A DNA stretch of 64,000 nt, from the NCBI GenBank assembly GCA_030160035.1, contig BSNO01000001.1:1116001-1180000 (forward strand), given 5' to 3'. The position numbers were made by a program, and so were the translations under genes. Shown here one piece after another: positions 28,155-37,499 of the stretch. The notes under the pieces were generated by a model. It was not told where the DNA came from. It ran no database searches and saw only the letters and a program-made list of their open reading frames with translations. This DNA is from Rhizobium albus. GTDB taxonomy: Bacteria; Pseudomonadota; Alphaproteobacteria; Rhizobiales; Rhizobiaceae. How positions within the stretch are numbered: position 1 is the first letter of the stretch; each line of letters opens with the position of its first letter.

Positions 28155-28514
28155 ATGAACAGTGCAATCAAGCTCGTCGTCGTATCGCTACTGGCTGCCA
28201 CCACTGCCACGGCTGCCCATGCCGGCGGCTGGGGCAAGGGCGGCGGCTATGGCAGCCAGAGCTACACCTCGTCCAACAAGCAGCTGCTGAACGTCTCGCC
28301 CAGCGTCGATGTCGGCGGTGTGCTGAACGGCGGCATCCTCAATGGTGCAGCGATCGCGAGCGGCAACGACCTCAGCCGCAACTCGATCCTGAACGGCAAC
28401 GGTCTGCTCAACGGCAACGGCATCCTGTCCGGCGTCAATATCCTCGGCGGTGACAACGGGATCCTGCAGAAGGGCTCGCAGAACGGCCCGGTCAAGCGGC
28501 TTCTGGGCCGTTAG
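28155..28514 (+). CDS. Secreted Gly/Asn-rich protein with LNG repeats
   Basis: A 119-residue protein with a signal peptide (about residues 1-23, cleavage near AHA) and a mature region full of Gly, Asn, Leu and Ile. From residue 55 onward the unit (I/L)LNGxG recurs: GGVLNGG, ILNGAA, SILNGNG, LLNGNG, ILSGV, ILGGDNG. The spacing suggests a small beta-solenoid or curli-like stacked fold. No Cys is present. AGGAGA lies 8 nt ahead of ATG 28155. I recognise no family; short exported proteins of this composition are annotated as hypothetical in other rhizobia. Confidence 0.65.
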   Translation: MNSAIKLVVVSLLAATTATAAHAGGWGKGGGYGSQSYTSSNKQLLNVSPSVDVGGVLNGGILNGAAIASGNDLSRNSILNGNGLLNGNGILSGVNILGGDNGILQKGSQNGPVKRLLGR

Positions 28515-28607
28515 GCCCTATCGCCTGAGCGGGCAATGCGTCTCCATCGCCGGGCCGGACAGCGGCATCGATAGATTTCGACGGGGACACGTTACCCACT
28601 GAAGAAA

Positions 28608-28641
28608 GCCGGACGCGAAGCGAGACAAGCTTCGCGTCCGG
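28608..28641. terminator. Bidirectional hairpin between the LNG-repeat and beta-barrel genes
   Basis: CCGGACGCGAAGC (28609-28621) pairs with GCTTCGCGTCCGG (28629-28641) over a 7-nt loop. It sits between two converging genes and probably ends both transcripts. Confidence 0.65.
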
Positions 28642-28660
28642 ACCTTGCCGTTTCCACAGC

Positions 28661-29848
28661 TCAAAGGCTGACGCGCAGGCCGAATGTGCCCGATACCGTG
28701 TTCTCGTGGATGTCGAAAACCGTCCGATTGATCTCACTGACATCGACCCGCATGAGAAACGAGATGCGGGAGGTGGGGTCGAAGGCAACAGCGACGTAGA
28801 TGCCCGACGCCTCTTCCTCGTTGCCGATCGCCAGATTGTCGCGCAACTCGCCGAAGATGCCGATGCTGCCGGTCAATCGCTCGATCAACGGTCGCGACAG
28901 TTCCAGTTCTGCGCGATGCACGTGGGAACCCAGCGGATCGTCCGTGTCGACGGTGTCGATCGAGCCCTTGAGGCTGAAGCTTGCCGATATTCCGTAAAGC
29001 TGCCGTTCGACTGTGAGTGCGTAAACTGGATAGATGCGATCCGTGAAGCCGAACGCGTCGGAGACATGGGTGAAGCCAGCTTCGCCATCGACGGCAAAGC
29101 CCAGAACATCCGGAAGAGTGGCTCCGGTCGTCAGCGTGACAGCGCGTGAGCCGACCGCGAAGGGGTCGTCTTCAGGTATGTCGACGACGTCGAACCGCCC
29201 GGTGAGCCGCAACACCATGGTGGGCAAGGCATGGGTGACAATCAAGCCGGCACGTGCGCGGTTCACGTCCGGCGAAAGCCTCAATGTGCCGAGCCCTGCG
29301 TCGAGCTTCGCATCGGAAACATCCTCGTGGCTGCCGGAAAGCACGAGGGCCATCGCGGTGCGCGGTGTAAGCTGGCCGCGCAGGTCGATCTCGCCCGCGA
29401 ATGTCTGGCCGAACGTGCGCGTTCCGATGATCACCGAACCGAGATCGAGGTCGTCTCCGGTGCTCTCCGCCAGATAGCCAAGCGACGTCTTCAGCACGAA
29501 ACGTTCGCCGATCTCGCGGGTCAATGCGGCTGTGAGATTGGCGCTGCGATCGGTCTCGAATTCAACGTCTCGATGCTCGAATGTCTCGAGCGTGATGCCG
29601 AGGTCGAGTTTGCCGATCGCTGTGTCCCGCTCATGGGCAAGCGCGCCGCGCAGGTGGAAGATCGTGTCGGTCACTGCAAAAGGACCATCCAAGGCATTGT
29701 TGGTGACGATCATTTCCTGGAGGATCGTCGCGGTGCTCTTGGCGCCGGTCACCGCATCTTCGTGGACGACGGTCTGTTCCTGCGCCGTTGCCAGGCCGCC
29801 ACCGCCCGCCACTGTTGCCATCAGCAGTGCCGTCAGGTGCAGGCGCAT
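28661..29848 (-). CDS. Predicted outer-membrane beta-barrel protein
   Basis: A 395-residue protein with a signal peptide (about residues 1-24, ending ATAQ) and a mature part made of alternating beta strands (for example LDLGITLETFEHRDVEFE, SYVL-like and SFSLKGSID stretches). It ends in SGTFGLRVSL, a strand with a C-terminal Leu rather than the classical Phe. The architecture is that of a surface barrel in the outer-membrane beta-barrel superfamily. ATG 29848 fits the signal peptide. The longer frame (to 30097) is not needed. Function is unknown. Confidence 0.65.
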   Translation of the reverse strand: MRLHLTALLMATVAGGGGLATAQEQTVVHEDAVTGAKSTATILQEMIVTNNALDGPFAVTDTIFHLRGALAHERDTAIGKLDLGITLETFEHRDVEFETDRSANLTAALTREIGERFVLKTSLGYLAESTGDDLDLGSVIIGTRTFGQTFAGEIDLRGQLTPRTAMALVLSGSHEDVSDAKLDAGLGTLRLSPDVNRARAGLIVTHALPTMVLRLTGRFDVVDIPEDDPFAVGSRAVTLTTGATLPDVLGFAVDGEAGFTHVSDAFGFTDRIYPVYALTVERQLYGISASFSLKGSIDTVDTDDPLGSHVHRAELELSRPLIERLTGSIGIFGELRDNLAIGNEEEASGIYVAVAFDPTSRISFLMRVDVSEINRTVFDIHENTVSGTFGLRVSL

Positions 29849-30118
29849 CGATCCAGAATTCCATCGTTTGGCTCGTCTCCCGCCGCTTTGATGCGACGGG
29901 AGACTTCGGAGTTGCCGCCTGCAAGCAGGTGACGCAGAACCATTTCTGCAGGGGGATGATCGGACCCGGCGTCCCAAAACGGGATTAAGCGGCGAAGAGG
30001 AGAATTCCGCATCGAAGAAGCCGTTCAGCAATGCGATGCACCGGAGCGTTTTGGCATCACGCATTGCCGCATCGGCGATCGCCGGGTACTCCTTCATCGC
30101 ATCAGGGAGGATGCGGCC

Positions 30119-31282
30119 ATGTTCGACAGCGGCATGAATTTCGGTCTCGGCGAGGAGATCGACCAGCTTCGCGAGACGGTGAGACGATTTGCGCGCGACC
30201 GAATCGCGCCGGTCGCGGACGAAACAGACCGCAAGAACGAGTTTCCGGCTTATCTCTGGCAGGAGATGGGGGCGCTCGGCCTCCTAGGCATGACGGCCGA
30301 TCCGGATTTCGGCGGTACGGGCATGAGCTATCTCGCCCATGTGATCGCGATGGAGGAGATTTCGCGGGCCTCTGCCTCGGTAGGCTTGAGCTACGGCGCG
30401 CATTCCAATCTCTGCGTCAACCAGATCAACCGCTGGGGCACCACTGCGCAGAAGGAAGCCTATCTGCCGAAGCTCTGCTCGGGCGAGCATGTCGGCGCGC
30501 TCGCGATGTCTGAGCCGGGTGCGGGCTCGGATGTCGTCTCGATGAAGCTCAGGGCAGAGAAGAAGAACGACCGCTATGTGCTCAACGGCAACAAGATGTG
30601 GATCACCAATGGTCCCGATGCCGATACGCTCGTCGTCTACGCCAAGACCGATCCTGCCGCCGGCCCACGCGGCATCACGGCGTTCCTGATCGAGAAGACG
30701 ATGAGCGGCTTTTCCACCGCGCAGAAGCTCGACAAGCTCGGCATGCGCGGCTCCAACACCTGCGAACTCGTTTTCGAAAACTGCGAAGTGCCGTTCGAGA
30801 ACGTGCTCGGGGAAGAGGGGCAGGGCGTCCGGATCCTGATGTCGGGCCTCGACTATGAACGTATGGTGCTTGCCGGTGGCCCCCTCGGCATCATGGCGGC
30901 GGCGCTCGACGTGGTCGTTCCCTACAGCCACGAGCGCAAGCAGTTCGGCACGGCGATCGGTGAGTTTCAGCTGATGCAGGGCAAGCTCGCGGACATGTAC
31001 ACCATCACCAATGCATGCCGTGCCTATGTCTATGCTGTCGCCGCCTCATGCGATCGCGGCGAGACGACCCGAAAGGACGCCGCCGGCTGCATCCTCTACG
31101 CGGCTGAAAAGGCAACGCAGGTGGCGCTTGAGGCAATTCAGGCGCTCGGCGGCAACGGCTACATCAACGACTATCCCACCGGCCGGCTGCTGCGCGATGC
31201 CAAGCTCTACGAGATCGGCGCAGGAACAAGCGAAATCCGCCGCATGCTGATCGGCCGGGAGATGTTTGCGGAGACGGCGTGA
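30119..31282 (+). CDS. ivd: Isovaleryl-CoA dehydrogenase
   Basis: A 387-residue acyl-CoA dehydrogenase. The IVD-type features are [48 protein letters not shown], and the catalytic glutamate in [15 protein letters not shown] (about residue 246), placed as in isovaleryl- rather than in short-chain dehydrogenases. It oxidises isovaleryl-CoA in leucine degradation. The methylcrotonyl-CoA carboxylase subunit genes mccB and mccA follow, but three short foreign-looking genes intervene. It lies 270 bp from the divergent beta-barrel gene. Confidence 0.94.
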   Translation: MFDSGMNFGLGEEIDQLRETVRRFARDRIAPVADETDRKNEFPAYLWQEMGALGLLGMTADPDFGGTGMSYLAHVIAMEEISRASASVGLSYGAHSNLCVNQINRWGTTAQKEAYLPKLCSGEHVGALAMSEPGAGSDVVSMKLRAEKKNDRYVLNGNKMWITNGPDADTLVVYAKTDPAAGPRGITAFLIEKTMSGFSTAQKLDKLGMRGSNTCELVFENCEVPFENVLGEEGQGVRILMSGLDYERMVLAGGPLGIMAAALDVVVPYSHERKQFGTAIGEFQLMQGKLADMYTITNACRAYVYAVAASCDRGETTRKDAAGCILYAAEKATQVALEAIQALGGNGYINDYPTGRLLRDAKLYEIGAGTSEIRRMLIGREMFAETA

Positions 31283-31342
31283 TATTCGCAATCGGAGCGG
31301 TTACAACGTTTCTCGAGTGTCGCATTTGCTGGAGAGGGATCG

Positions 31343-31660
31343 ATGTCTGACACGGATGATCTTGCCGAGCAGCGGGATCTTGGTCGTTTGCGTCTATCGG
31401 TCGACGAGGCAGGGAACATCCAGCTTCCCGCTGAGATGCGGGCAGCCATGATGGCGGACGGCGCCGGCCCGTTGCTGGCCGAAATCGTCGATGGAGAATT
31501 ACGGGTGATCTCGCCGAAGGCTGCGATACGCAAAGTGCGCCGGATGATAGCGCAGGGTGACTGGGGCGGTGGGTCCGTAACCGACCAGTTGATCGCAGAG
31601 CGGCGGGCGGAGAGCTTGAGGGACGAAGCGGAGGCGCTGTTGCCGACCAGTGAATGGTAA
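31343..31660 (+). CDS. AbrB/MazE-type antitoxin-like protein (orphan)
   Basis: A 105-residue protein whose middle segment, RLSVDEAGNIQLPAEMRAAM, matches the AbrB/SpoVT swapped-hairpin DNA-binding fold used by MazE and VapB antitoxins. The C-terminus is Arg/Glu-rich and could bind a partner toxin. No PIN or MazF-type toxin follows; the next gene is on the other strand 2 bp away. It is therefore either an orphan antitoxin or a stand-alone regulator. It sits in the interrupted leucine operon. Confidence 0.65.
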   Translation: MSDTDDLAEQRDLGRLRLSVDEAGNIQLPAEMRAAMMADGAGPLLAEIVDGELRVISPKAAIRKVRRMIAQGDWGGGSVTDQLIAERRAESLRDEAEALLPTSEW

Positions 31661-31662
31661 TG

Positions 31663-32022
31663 TCAGTGCGCGACCCGTGTCTGACCCTCGCCGGTTCCAT
31701 TTCTGGTCGCATCCGCAATCGCGTCGGCAATCCATTGGTTCAGAGACTTAGCCTGAGTTGCGGCGGCTTCGACAGCCCTGCGATGCAGCTCCGGGTCCAT
31801 TCTGAGGGACACATGACCGGAAAACGGCTTCTGCGGCTCCTTGCTCTTCTGATTGCAAAATTCGAGGTAGTCGTCGACACTGTCACGAAACGCCTGCACA
31901 AGCCCTTGTGCCGTTTCTGCTTCGAAGGTGACAATATCCCTAATGCCGACAAGGCGTCCGTGGAAGACGAGACCTTCCTCGTCGAACTCGATTGTTCCGA
32001 CATAACCCTTATAAGGTTTCAT
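31663..32022 (-). CDS. hicB: HicB family antitoxin
   Basis: A 119-residue antitoxin. The N-terminal half (KGYVGTIEFDEEGLVFHG, EAETAQGLVQAFRDSVDDYL) is the partially RNase H-like HicB domain, and the C-terminus (SLRMDPELHRRAVEAAATQAKSLNQWI) is a ribbon-helix-helix DNA-binding segment. It should neutralise HicA and repress its operon. Its start overlaps the hicA stop by 4 bp on the minus strand. Confidence 0.85.
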   Translation of the reverse strand: MKPYKGYVGTIEFDEEGLVFHGRLVGIRDIVTFEAETAQGLVQAFRDSVDDYLEFCNQKSKEPQKPFSGHVSLRMDPELHRRAVEAAATQAKSLNQWIADAIADATRNGTGEGQTRVAH

Positions 32023-32282
32023 GGCTGTATCCCTGCGTCCTTCAAGAATTCGCGGATGTTGCGCACGACGTACGGCTTCGCGTCGGGCGCTGGGTGTGGA
32101 CGGTGGACGAAGATCGTGCGCTCGTTGAGAGTAAAGCGGAGCCGTGATCCGCGACCTTCCGTCATGTCTGCGCCTAGGGCTAGAAGCATAGACTCAATTT
32201 CGCGCCATCGGATCGTCGCGCTGGGTGGTTGTGCAAATAGCTTTTCCAGTGTCCTCCGATGCTTGGCGTTCATCCCCTTCAT
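32019..32282 (-). CDS. hicA: HicA family mRNA interferase toxin
   Basis: An 87-residue protein (ATG 32282; [16 protein letters not shown] at 32273 is the alternative, and a TTG frame runs further back). It has the dsRNA-binding-like HicA fold with the active histidine in [24 protein letters not shown]. HicA toxins cleave mRNA until bound by HicB. Toxin-first order with a 4-bp overlap to hicB is normal for this family. The divergent mccB gene begins 68 bp away, so the two promoters overlap in an AT-rich patch around 32318-32340. Confidence 0.82.
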   Translation of the reverse strand: MKGMNAKHRRTLEKLFAQPPSATIRWREIESMLLALGADMTEGRGSRLRFTLNERTIFVHRPHPAPDAKPYVVRNIREFLKDAGIQP

Positions 32283-32350
32283 CGGAAGCCGATATCCCCA
32301 ATCAACGTCAATCCTCGATACCAATATATGATATCACTTGGAATATTTCA

Positions 32351-33958
32351 ATGAGCGTCATTCAATCGAAGTTGTCGACCGCCTCGGAGGCTTTCCGCGA
32401 TAACCGGGCGCGCATGGCAGAGCTCCTGGCCGAGACGGCGGAGATTGCCGAGCGGATCGGCGAGGGCGGGCCGCTGGCTGCGCGCGAGCGCCACACGGCG
32501 CGCGGCAAGCTTCTGCCGCGCGAGCGCATCGCTCGGCTACTCGATCCATCCTCTCCCTTCCTGGAAATCGGTCGGTTCGCCGCGCACGACATGTATGGAG
32601 GCGACATCGCGTCGGCTGGCGTGATAGCGGGTATCGGGCGCGTCGAAGGCCGCGAGGTCATGGTGGTCTGCAACGACGCAACGGTAAAGGGCGGCACCTA
32701 CTTCCCGATGACCGTGAAGAAGCATCTGCGGGCACAGGAGATCGCCGAGCAGAACGGACTTCCATGCGTCTACCTCGTCGATTCTGGTGGGGCCAATCTC
32801 CCGAACCAGGACGAGGTGTTCCCCGACCGGGACCATTTCGGCCGCATCTTCTTCAATCAGGCGAACATGTCTGCGAAGGGCATCGCCCAGATCGCCGTCG
32901 TCATGGGCTCCTGTACGGCGGGCGGCGCTTATGTACCCGCAATGTCGGACGAAAGCATCATCGTGCGCAATCAGGGCACGATCTTCCTCGCTGGGCCACC
33001 GCTGGTGAAGGCCGCAACCGGTGAGATCGTGTCGGCGGAGGATCTGGGCGGCGGGGATGTTCACACGCGGCTCTCGGGCGTCGCGGACCATCTGGCCGAA
33101 AACGATGCGCATGCGCTTGCCCTCGCGCGCCGTGCCGTCGCCAATCTCAATGCCCGCAAACCTCAAACCGTCGCGCTGCAAGAGCCGGAGCCGCCGCTCT
33201 ACGATCCCGAGGAAATTCACGGCATCGTGCCGGTCGGGCTGCGCACGCCCTACGACATCCGCGAAGTGATCGCGCGCATCGTCGACGGTTCTCGTTTCGA
33301 CGAGTTCAAGGCGCGCTACGGCACGACGCTCGTCTGCGGCTTTGCGCACATCCACGGCATTCCGGTCGGCATCGTCGCCAACAACGGCGTGCTCTTTTCG
33401 GAAAGCGCGCTGAAGGGCGCGCATTTCGTCGAACTCTGCTCCGCCCGCGGCATTCCGCTGGTCTTTCTGCAGAACATCACAGGTTTCATGGTCGGCCAGA
33501 AATATGAGACGGGCGGCATCGCCAAGGATGGAGCGAAGCTCGTCACCGCAGTCGCAACGACGAAGGTGCCGAAGATCACCATGCTTGTCGGCGGCTCTTT
33601 CGGGGCGGGAAATTACGGCATGTCTGGCCGCGCCTACTCACCGCGCTTCCTCTGGACCTGGCCGAACAGCCGCATCTCCGTGATGGGCGGGGAACAGGCG
33701 GCGGGCGTGCTCGCAACGGTCCGCCGGGACGGGCTGGAGCGCCAGGGTCGCGACTGGCCAGCGGACGAGGAGGCGGAGTTCAAGCGCCCCATCATCGAAC
33801 AGTTCGAGGCGCAGGGGCACCCGCTCTATGCCTCTGCACGGCTTTGGGACGATGGTATCGTCGATCCTGCCAAGTCGCGCGACGTGCTCGCGCTTTCACT
33901 CTCGGCAACGCTTAACGCGCCCATCGAGGACACGCGCTTCGGCGTGTTCCGGATGTGA
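32351..33958 (+). CDS. mccB: Methylcrotonyl-CoA carboxylase carboxyltransferase (beta) subunit
   Basis: A 535-residue carboxyltransferase of the MCC-beta/propionyl-CoA carboxylase-beta family. Family signs are [32 protein letters not shown] and [23 protein letters not shown]. The C-terminus contains [18 protein letters not shown], typical of MccB. With MccA it converts 3-methylcrotonyl-CoA to 3-methylglutaconyl-CoA in leucine catabolism. ATG 32351 is chosen over an upstream GTG frame because it begins the conserved N-terminus. It is separated from mccA by an AT-rich gene. Confidence 0.95.
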   Translation: MSVIQSKLSTASEAFRDNRARMAELLAETAEIAERIGEGGPLAARERHTARGKLLPRERIARLLDPSSPFLEIGRFAAHDMYGGDIASAGVIAGIGRVEGREVMVVCNDATVKGGTYFPMTVKKHLRAQEIAEQNGLPCVYLVDSGGANLPNQDEVFPDRDHFGRIFFNQANMSAKGIAQIAVVMGSCTAGGAYVPAMSDESIIVRNQGTIFLAGPPLVKAATGEIVSAEDLGGGDVHTRLSGVADHLAENDAHALALARRAVANLNARKPQTVALQEPEPPLYDPEEIHGIVPVGLRTPYDIREVIARIVDGSRFDEFKARYGTTLVCGFAHIHGIPVGIVANNGVLFSESALKGAHFVELCSARGIPLVFLQNITGFMVGQKYETGGIAKDGAKLVTAVATTKVPKITMLVGGSFGAGNYGMSGRAYSPRFLWTWPNSRISVMGGEQAAGVLATVRRDGLERQGRDWPADEEAEFKRPIIEQFEAQGHPLYASARLWDDGIVDPAKSRDVLALSLSATLNAPIEDTRFGVFRM

Positions 33959-34848
33959 GAAGAGTACCAATCAATGTGAAGCTGAAAAGCGAACAGCATC
34001 ACTGGTGGCCCAAATCACTGTCACAATTTTGGGCTGACATCGACGGAATGACCAACCGGATGACACCGGACTTAGAAGTAATTCGGCAGAAACCCCAAAA
34101 ATTTGGTTCGATCGGTAACGCGCACCACGTCGATTTGGGCGGGCCTTGGACTCACTCTTACGAACCCGTCTTCAATTTTGCCGATAGCTATTTTCCTCAC
34201 GTTGTCGATCACTTGATTCAACTCAACTCTGAATTCGACGTAATTGGACGGCCATTTGTAGAACGTTTTTATCTTGAAAATATCTCTGAGAGGTTAGAAC
34301 GGGAAATTTCTGAATGCCTTGCGTCCCTTGTTGTACGTTCCCCGAGGTTTAGGAAAGTCATATCCAACAGTGTCGATCATTTTGGCGCATATAGTGATCC
34401 TATAGATGATCGGCATTTAATAATTGCTTCCAATATAGGATCATGTTTTGGAAGCGTAATGGAGTCAATTTTGCATTGTGGCCTCAAGTTCATTTTATTT
34501 TCGGAGGGCGCTGAGTTTGTGTTTGGGGATGGGTTTCTGAATAATTTCAACGCTTATGCTAATCTAAATTCTCGGGTAAAGCTGATAGTTCCGTTGACTC
34601 CCTACATCTGCCTGTGTTGTTCATCTCCCTCAGGTTTATACAAAAAAGGTATAAGGACTATCCGGTTAAATTCGGATGAGGTTCGAGTGATAAATTTTTC
34701 GACGCAGATATACTCATCAAAGTACATTTTCTTTAGGCGGCAAATGCCCGTGGTAGAACGTAACTATTTTGACGGAGAATTTAAGCAGCTCAGGTTTCAT
34801 GAGTTGCCTTTGTTGAAGGCTATGACGCAAGCTTTCTCGGTATCCTGA
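33955..34848 (+). CDS. AT-rich unknown gene inserted between mccB and mccA (DUF4238-like)
   Basis: A 297-residue protein from a region that is visibly AT-rich; 21 of 60 bases at 34381-34440 are G or C, against 38 of 60 at 35041-35100 in mccA. The N-terminus contains [19 protein letters not shown] and [15 protein letters not shown], an arrangement like the DUF4238 group of proteins, whose function is unknown. No enzyme motif or membrane segment is evident. GTG 33955 overlaps the mccB stop by 4 bp; GTG 33976 is the other candidate. It splits an operon normally continuous in related bacteria, which marks it as acquired. Confidence 0.6.
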   Translation: MRRVPINVKLKSEQHHWWPKSLSQFWADIDGMTNRMTPDLEVIRQKPQKFGSIGNAHHVDLGGPWTHSYEPVFNFADSYFPHVVDHLIQLNSEFDVIGRPFVERFYLENISERLEREISECLASLVVRSPRFRKVISNSVDHFGAYSDPIDDRHLIIASNIGSCFGSVMESILHCGLKFILFSEGAEFVFGDGFLNNFNAYANLNSRVKLIVPLTPYICLCCSSPSGLYKKGIRTIRLNSDEVRVINFSTQIYSSKYIFFRRQMPVVERNYFDGEFKQLRFHELPLLKAMTQAFSVS

Positions 34849-34919
34849 CGCCAAGAGTGTCTGCTCGATAGCGGGTTGGCAGGCATTCTTCTCCAAACGC
34901 GCCACCCTGAGGTATGGCC

Positions 34920-36911
34920 ATGTTCAAAAAAATCCTGATCGCCAATCGTGGTGAGATCGCCTGCCGGGTCATCAAGACCGCGCGCCGGCTCGGCATAAAA
35001 ACGGTTGTCGTGCATTCCGACGCAGACCGCGATGCGCTGCATGTCAAGCTTGCCGACGAAGCAGTGGGCATCGGCCCGGCGCCATCGTCGGAGAGCTATC
35101 TGCGCGCCGATGCGATCGTCGCCGCCGCGCTCAGAAGCGGTGCTGAGGCTATTCATCCGGGCTATGGGTTCCTGTCGGAGAATGCCGAGTTTGTCGAAGC
35201 GGTCGAAGCGGCGGGTCTCACCTTCATCGGGCCATCGGCCAAGGCGATCCGCGCCATGGGGCTCAAGGATGCCGCAAAGCAGCTGATGGAGCGAGCCAAG
35301 GTGCCGGTTGTTCCCGGTTACCATGGCGACGCGCAGGAACTTGTGATCCTCGCCGGCAAGGCGAACGAGATCGGCTTTCCGGTGCTGATCAAGGCGCGGG
35401 CGGGCGGCGGCGGCAAGGGCATGCGGCGGGTCGACCGCCAGAGCGAATTCGCCGACGCGCTGTCATCCGCAAAGCGCGAGGCGCGCGCCTCCTTCGGCGA
35501 CGACCGCGTGCTGGTCGAGAAATATGTGGCAAAGCCGCGCCACATCGAAATCCAGGTCTTCGGCGACAGCCATGGCAATGTCGTGCACCTTTTCGAGCGC
35601 GATTGCTCGCTGCAGCGGCGCCATCAGAAGGTGATCGAGGAAGCACCGGCGCCGGGCATGACAACCGAAATGCGTGCGGCCATGGGTGAAGCGGCGGTGA
35701 AGGCCGCGCAGGCGATCGATTATGTCGGCGCAGGCACGGTGGAGTTCATCGTCGATGCGTCCGAGGGCCTACGTCCGGACCGCTTCTGGTTCATGGAAAT
35801 GAACACGCGGCTTCAGGTCGAGCATCCGGTGACCGAAATGATCACCGGGCTCGATCTGGTCGAATGGCAGTTGCGTGTGGCGGCCGGTGAGCCGCTGCCG
35901 AAGCGGCAGGACGAGCTGTCGATCGACGGCTGGGCATTCGAGGCGCGCCTTTACGCCGAGGATGCGGCCAGGAACTTCATGCCGGCCACCGGAACCATCG
36001 CGCATCTGCAGTTTCCGGAAGCGTCGGTGCGGGTCGACAGCGGTGTTGCCGCAGGCGATGCGATCACGCCCTTCTACGACCCGATGATCGCCAAGCTGAT
36101 CGTGCATGGGGCTGATCGCGCCGAGGCGCTCGGGCATTTGCGTCATGCGCTCGTGCAGACCGAAATCGTCGGCACCGTCACCAATCTCGATTTTCTCCAT
36201 GCGCTTGCGGCCCACAGTGGTTTCGCGGAAGGCGAGGTGGACACCGGGCTGATCGATCGCGAGCTTGGGGAACTGACGACAACGCCGGCTGCATCGCCCA
36301 TGGCGCGGGCTGCCGCTGCCATACTGGCCTCCGGCATTCAGGCTCGAATGAGCGGCGATCCCTTCGACGATCTGGGCCCCTGGCTTCTGTGGGGCGCGCC
36401 CGAACGGGACGTTGTGCTTTCCCAAGGTGGCGAGCAACGGTCCCTGCGCGTCGCGCAACTCGGCAAGGATCGCTACAGTGTTGCCGACGAGGACGATCCG
36501 CCGGTCGACCTTCAACTGATCGAAGCGGGCGAGGGCGTCTTCAGGCTGGTCGACGGGGCGCATGCGGTGACCATTCGTGTGGTTCAGGGAAGCGGCCGTA
36601 TTGCGATCATTCGAGATCATGCGGTTGCCGAATTCACGATCGTCGACGAACTCCATGCTGGAGAGGACGAAGGCGCGGGTGAGGACGTTCTGCGCGCGCC
36701 CATGCCCGGCGTGGTGAAACAGATTTTCAAGAGCGCCGAGGCGTCGGTCGAGAAGGGCGAGATCCTCGTCGTGATGGAAGCGATGAAGATGGAGATGACG
36801 CTTGCGGCGCCCCGGGCCGGTGTGATTGCCGAAATCCTCGCAGGTGAGGGCGCGCAGGTGAGTGAGGGCTCGGTGCTTCTACGGTTGGCTGAAGAGGAGA
36901 AGCCGGCATGA
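34920..36911 (+). CDS. mccA: Methylcrotonyl-CoA carboxylase biotin-containing (alpha) subunit
   Basis: A 663-residue biotin carboxylase plus carrier protein. Features are KILIANRGEIACRVIKTAR at the N-terminus, ATP-grasp KARAGGGGKGMR near residue 165, EMNTRLQVEHPVTE near residue 302 and the biotinylated Lys in VMEAMKMEM (near residue 623). GAGG 7 nt upstream supports ATG 34920 rather than 34914. Its stop overlaps a DUF924 gene (ATGA). Confidence 0.95.
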   Translation: MFKKILIANRGEIACRVIKTARRLGIKTVVVHSDADRDALHVKLADEAVGIGPAPSSESYLRADAIVAAALRSGAEAIHPGYGFLSENAEFVEAVEAAGLTFIGPSAKAIRAMGLKDAAKQLMERAKVPVVPGYHGDAQELVILAGKANEIGFPVLIKARAGGGGKGMRRVDRQSEFADALSSAKREARASFGDDRVLVEKYVAKPRHIEIQVFGDSHGNVVHLFERDCSLQRRHQKVIEEAPAPGMTTEMRAAMGEAAVKAAQAIDYVGAGTVEFIVDASEGLRPDRFWFMEMNTRLQVEHPVTEMITGLDLVEWQLRVAAGEPLPKRQDELSIDGWAFEARLYAEDAARNFMPATGTIAHLQFPEASVRVDSGVAAGDAITPFYDPMIAKLIVHGADRAEALGHLRHALVQTEIVGTVTNLDFLHALAAHSGFAEGEVDTGLIDRELGELTTTPAASPMARAAAAILASGIQARMSGDPFDDLGPWLLWGAPERDVVLSQGGEQRSLRVAQLGKDRYSVADEDDPPVDLQLIEAGEGVFRLVDGAHAVTIRVVQGSGRIAIIRDHAVAEFTIVDELHAGEDEGAGEDVLRAPMPGVVKQIFKSAEASVEKGEILVVMEAMKMEMTLAAPRAGVIAEILAGEGAQVSEGSVLLRLAEEEKPA

Positions 36912-37489
36912 CTGCCACGACCGCCACCACCGACCGCGCCGAAGCGATTGCCACGCCTGGCGACGTTCTCGATTTCTGGTTCGACACGCTGACGCCGGAA
37001 GACTGGTTCAAGAAAAGCGATGACACCGATGCGATCATTCGGGAGAAGTTCGCTGCCACGCATCTGTCGCTTGCTCGGCGCATCCTTGATGGCTGGCGTG
37101 TCGACGCAGATGCGCGGCTAGCGCTGATCATCGTCTTCGACCAGTTTCCCCGCAATATCTACCGCGACACGCCGCTTGCCTTTGCGACGGACGGCCTCGC
37201 GCTGCGGGAAGCGCGCTGGGCGGTCGATGCCGGGCTCGACAAGGCCGTTGCGGATGACCGCCGCGTGTTCTTCTACATGCCGTTCGAACACTCGGAAAAC
37301 TTTGCCGACCAGAACCGTGCCGTCAGCCTGATCAGCGCGCTCGGCGACGAGACCTACACGAAATACGCCGAGGCGCACCGCGACGTCATCGTCGAGTTCG
37401 GGCGGTTTCCTCACCGCAACCAGATCCTCGGTCGAACTTCGACGCCGGCGGAGCAACGTTACCTGGAAAAGCCCGGCTCCGGTTTTTGA
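36908..37489 (+). CDS. DUF924 family protein
   Basis: A 193-residue protein of the DUF924 family. Signs are VLDFWFDTLTPEDWFKKS at the N-terminus, LALIIVFDQFPRNIYRDTPLAF near residue 80 and FFYMPFEHSENFADQNRAV near residue 118. The family has a tetratricopeptide-like helical fold with unknown function. It overlaps mccA by 4 bp (ATGA), so it is translated with the leucine-degradation genes and could assist carboxylase assembly, though this is only inferred from coupling. Confidence 0.85.
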   Translation: MTATTATTDRAEAIATPGDVLDFWFDTLTPEDWFKKSDDTDAIIREKFAATHLSLARRILDGWRVDADARLALIIVFDQFPRNIYRDTPLAFATDGLALREARWAVDAGLDKAVADDRRVFFYMPFEHSENFADQNRAVSLISALGDETYTKYAEAHRDVIVEFGRFPHRNQILGRTSTPAEQRYLEKPGSGF

Positions 37490-37499
37490 AGCTACGCGT

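Noticed and set aside
29849-30097. N-terminal extension of the beta-barrel protein gene
   Set aside because: The extra 83 codons have no ribosome-binding site and would bury the signal peptide that begins at 29848.
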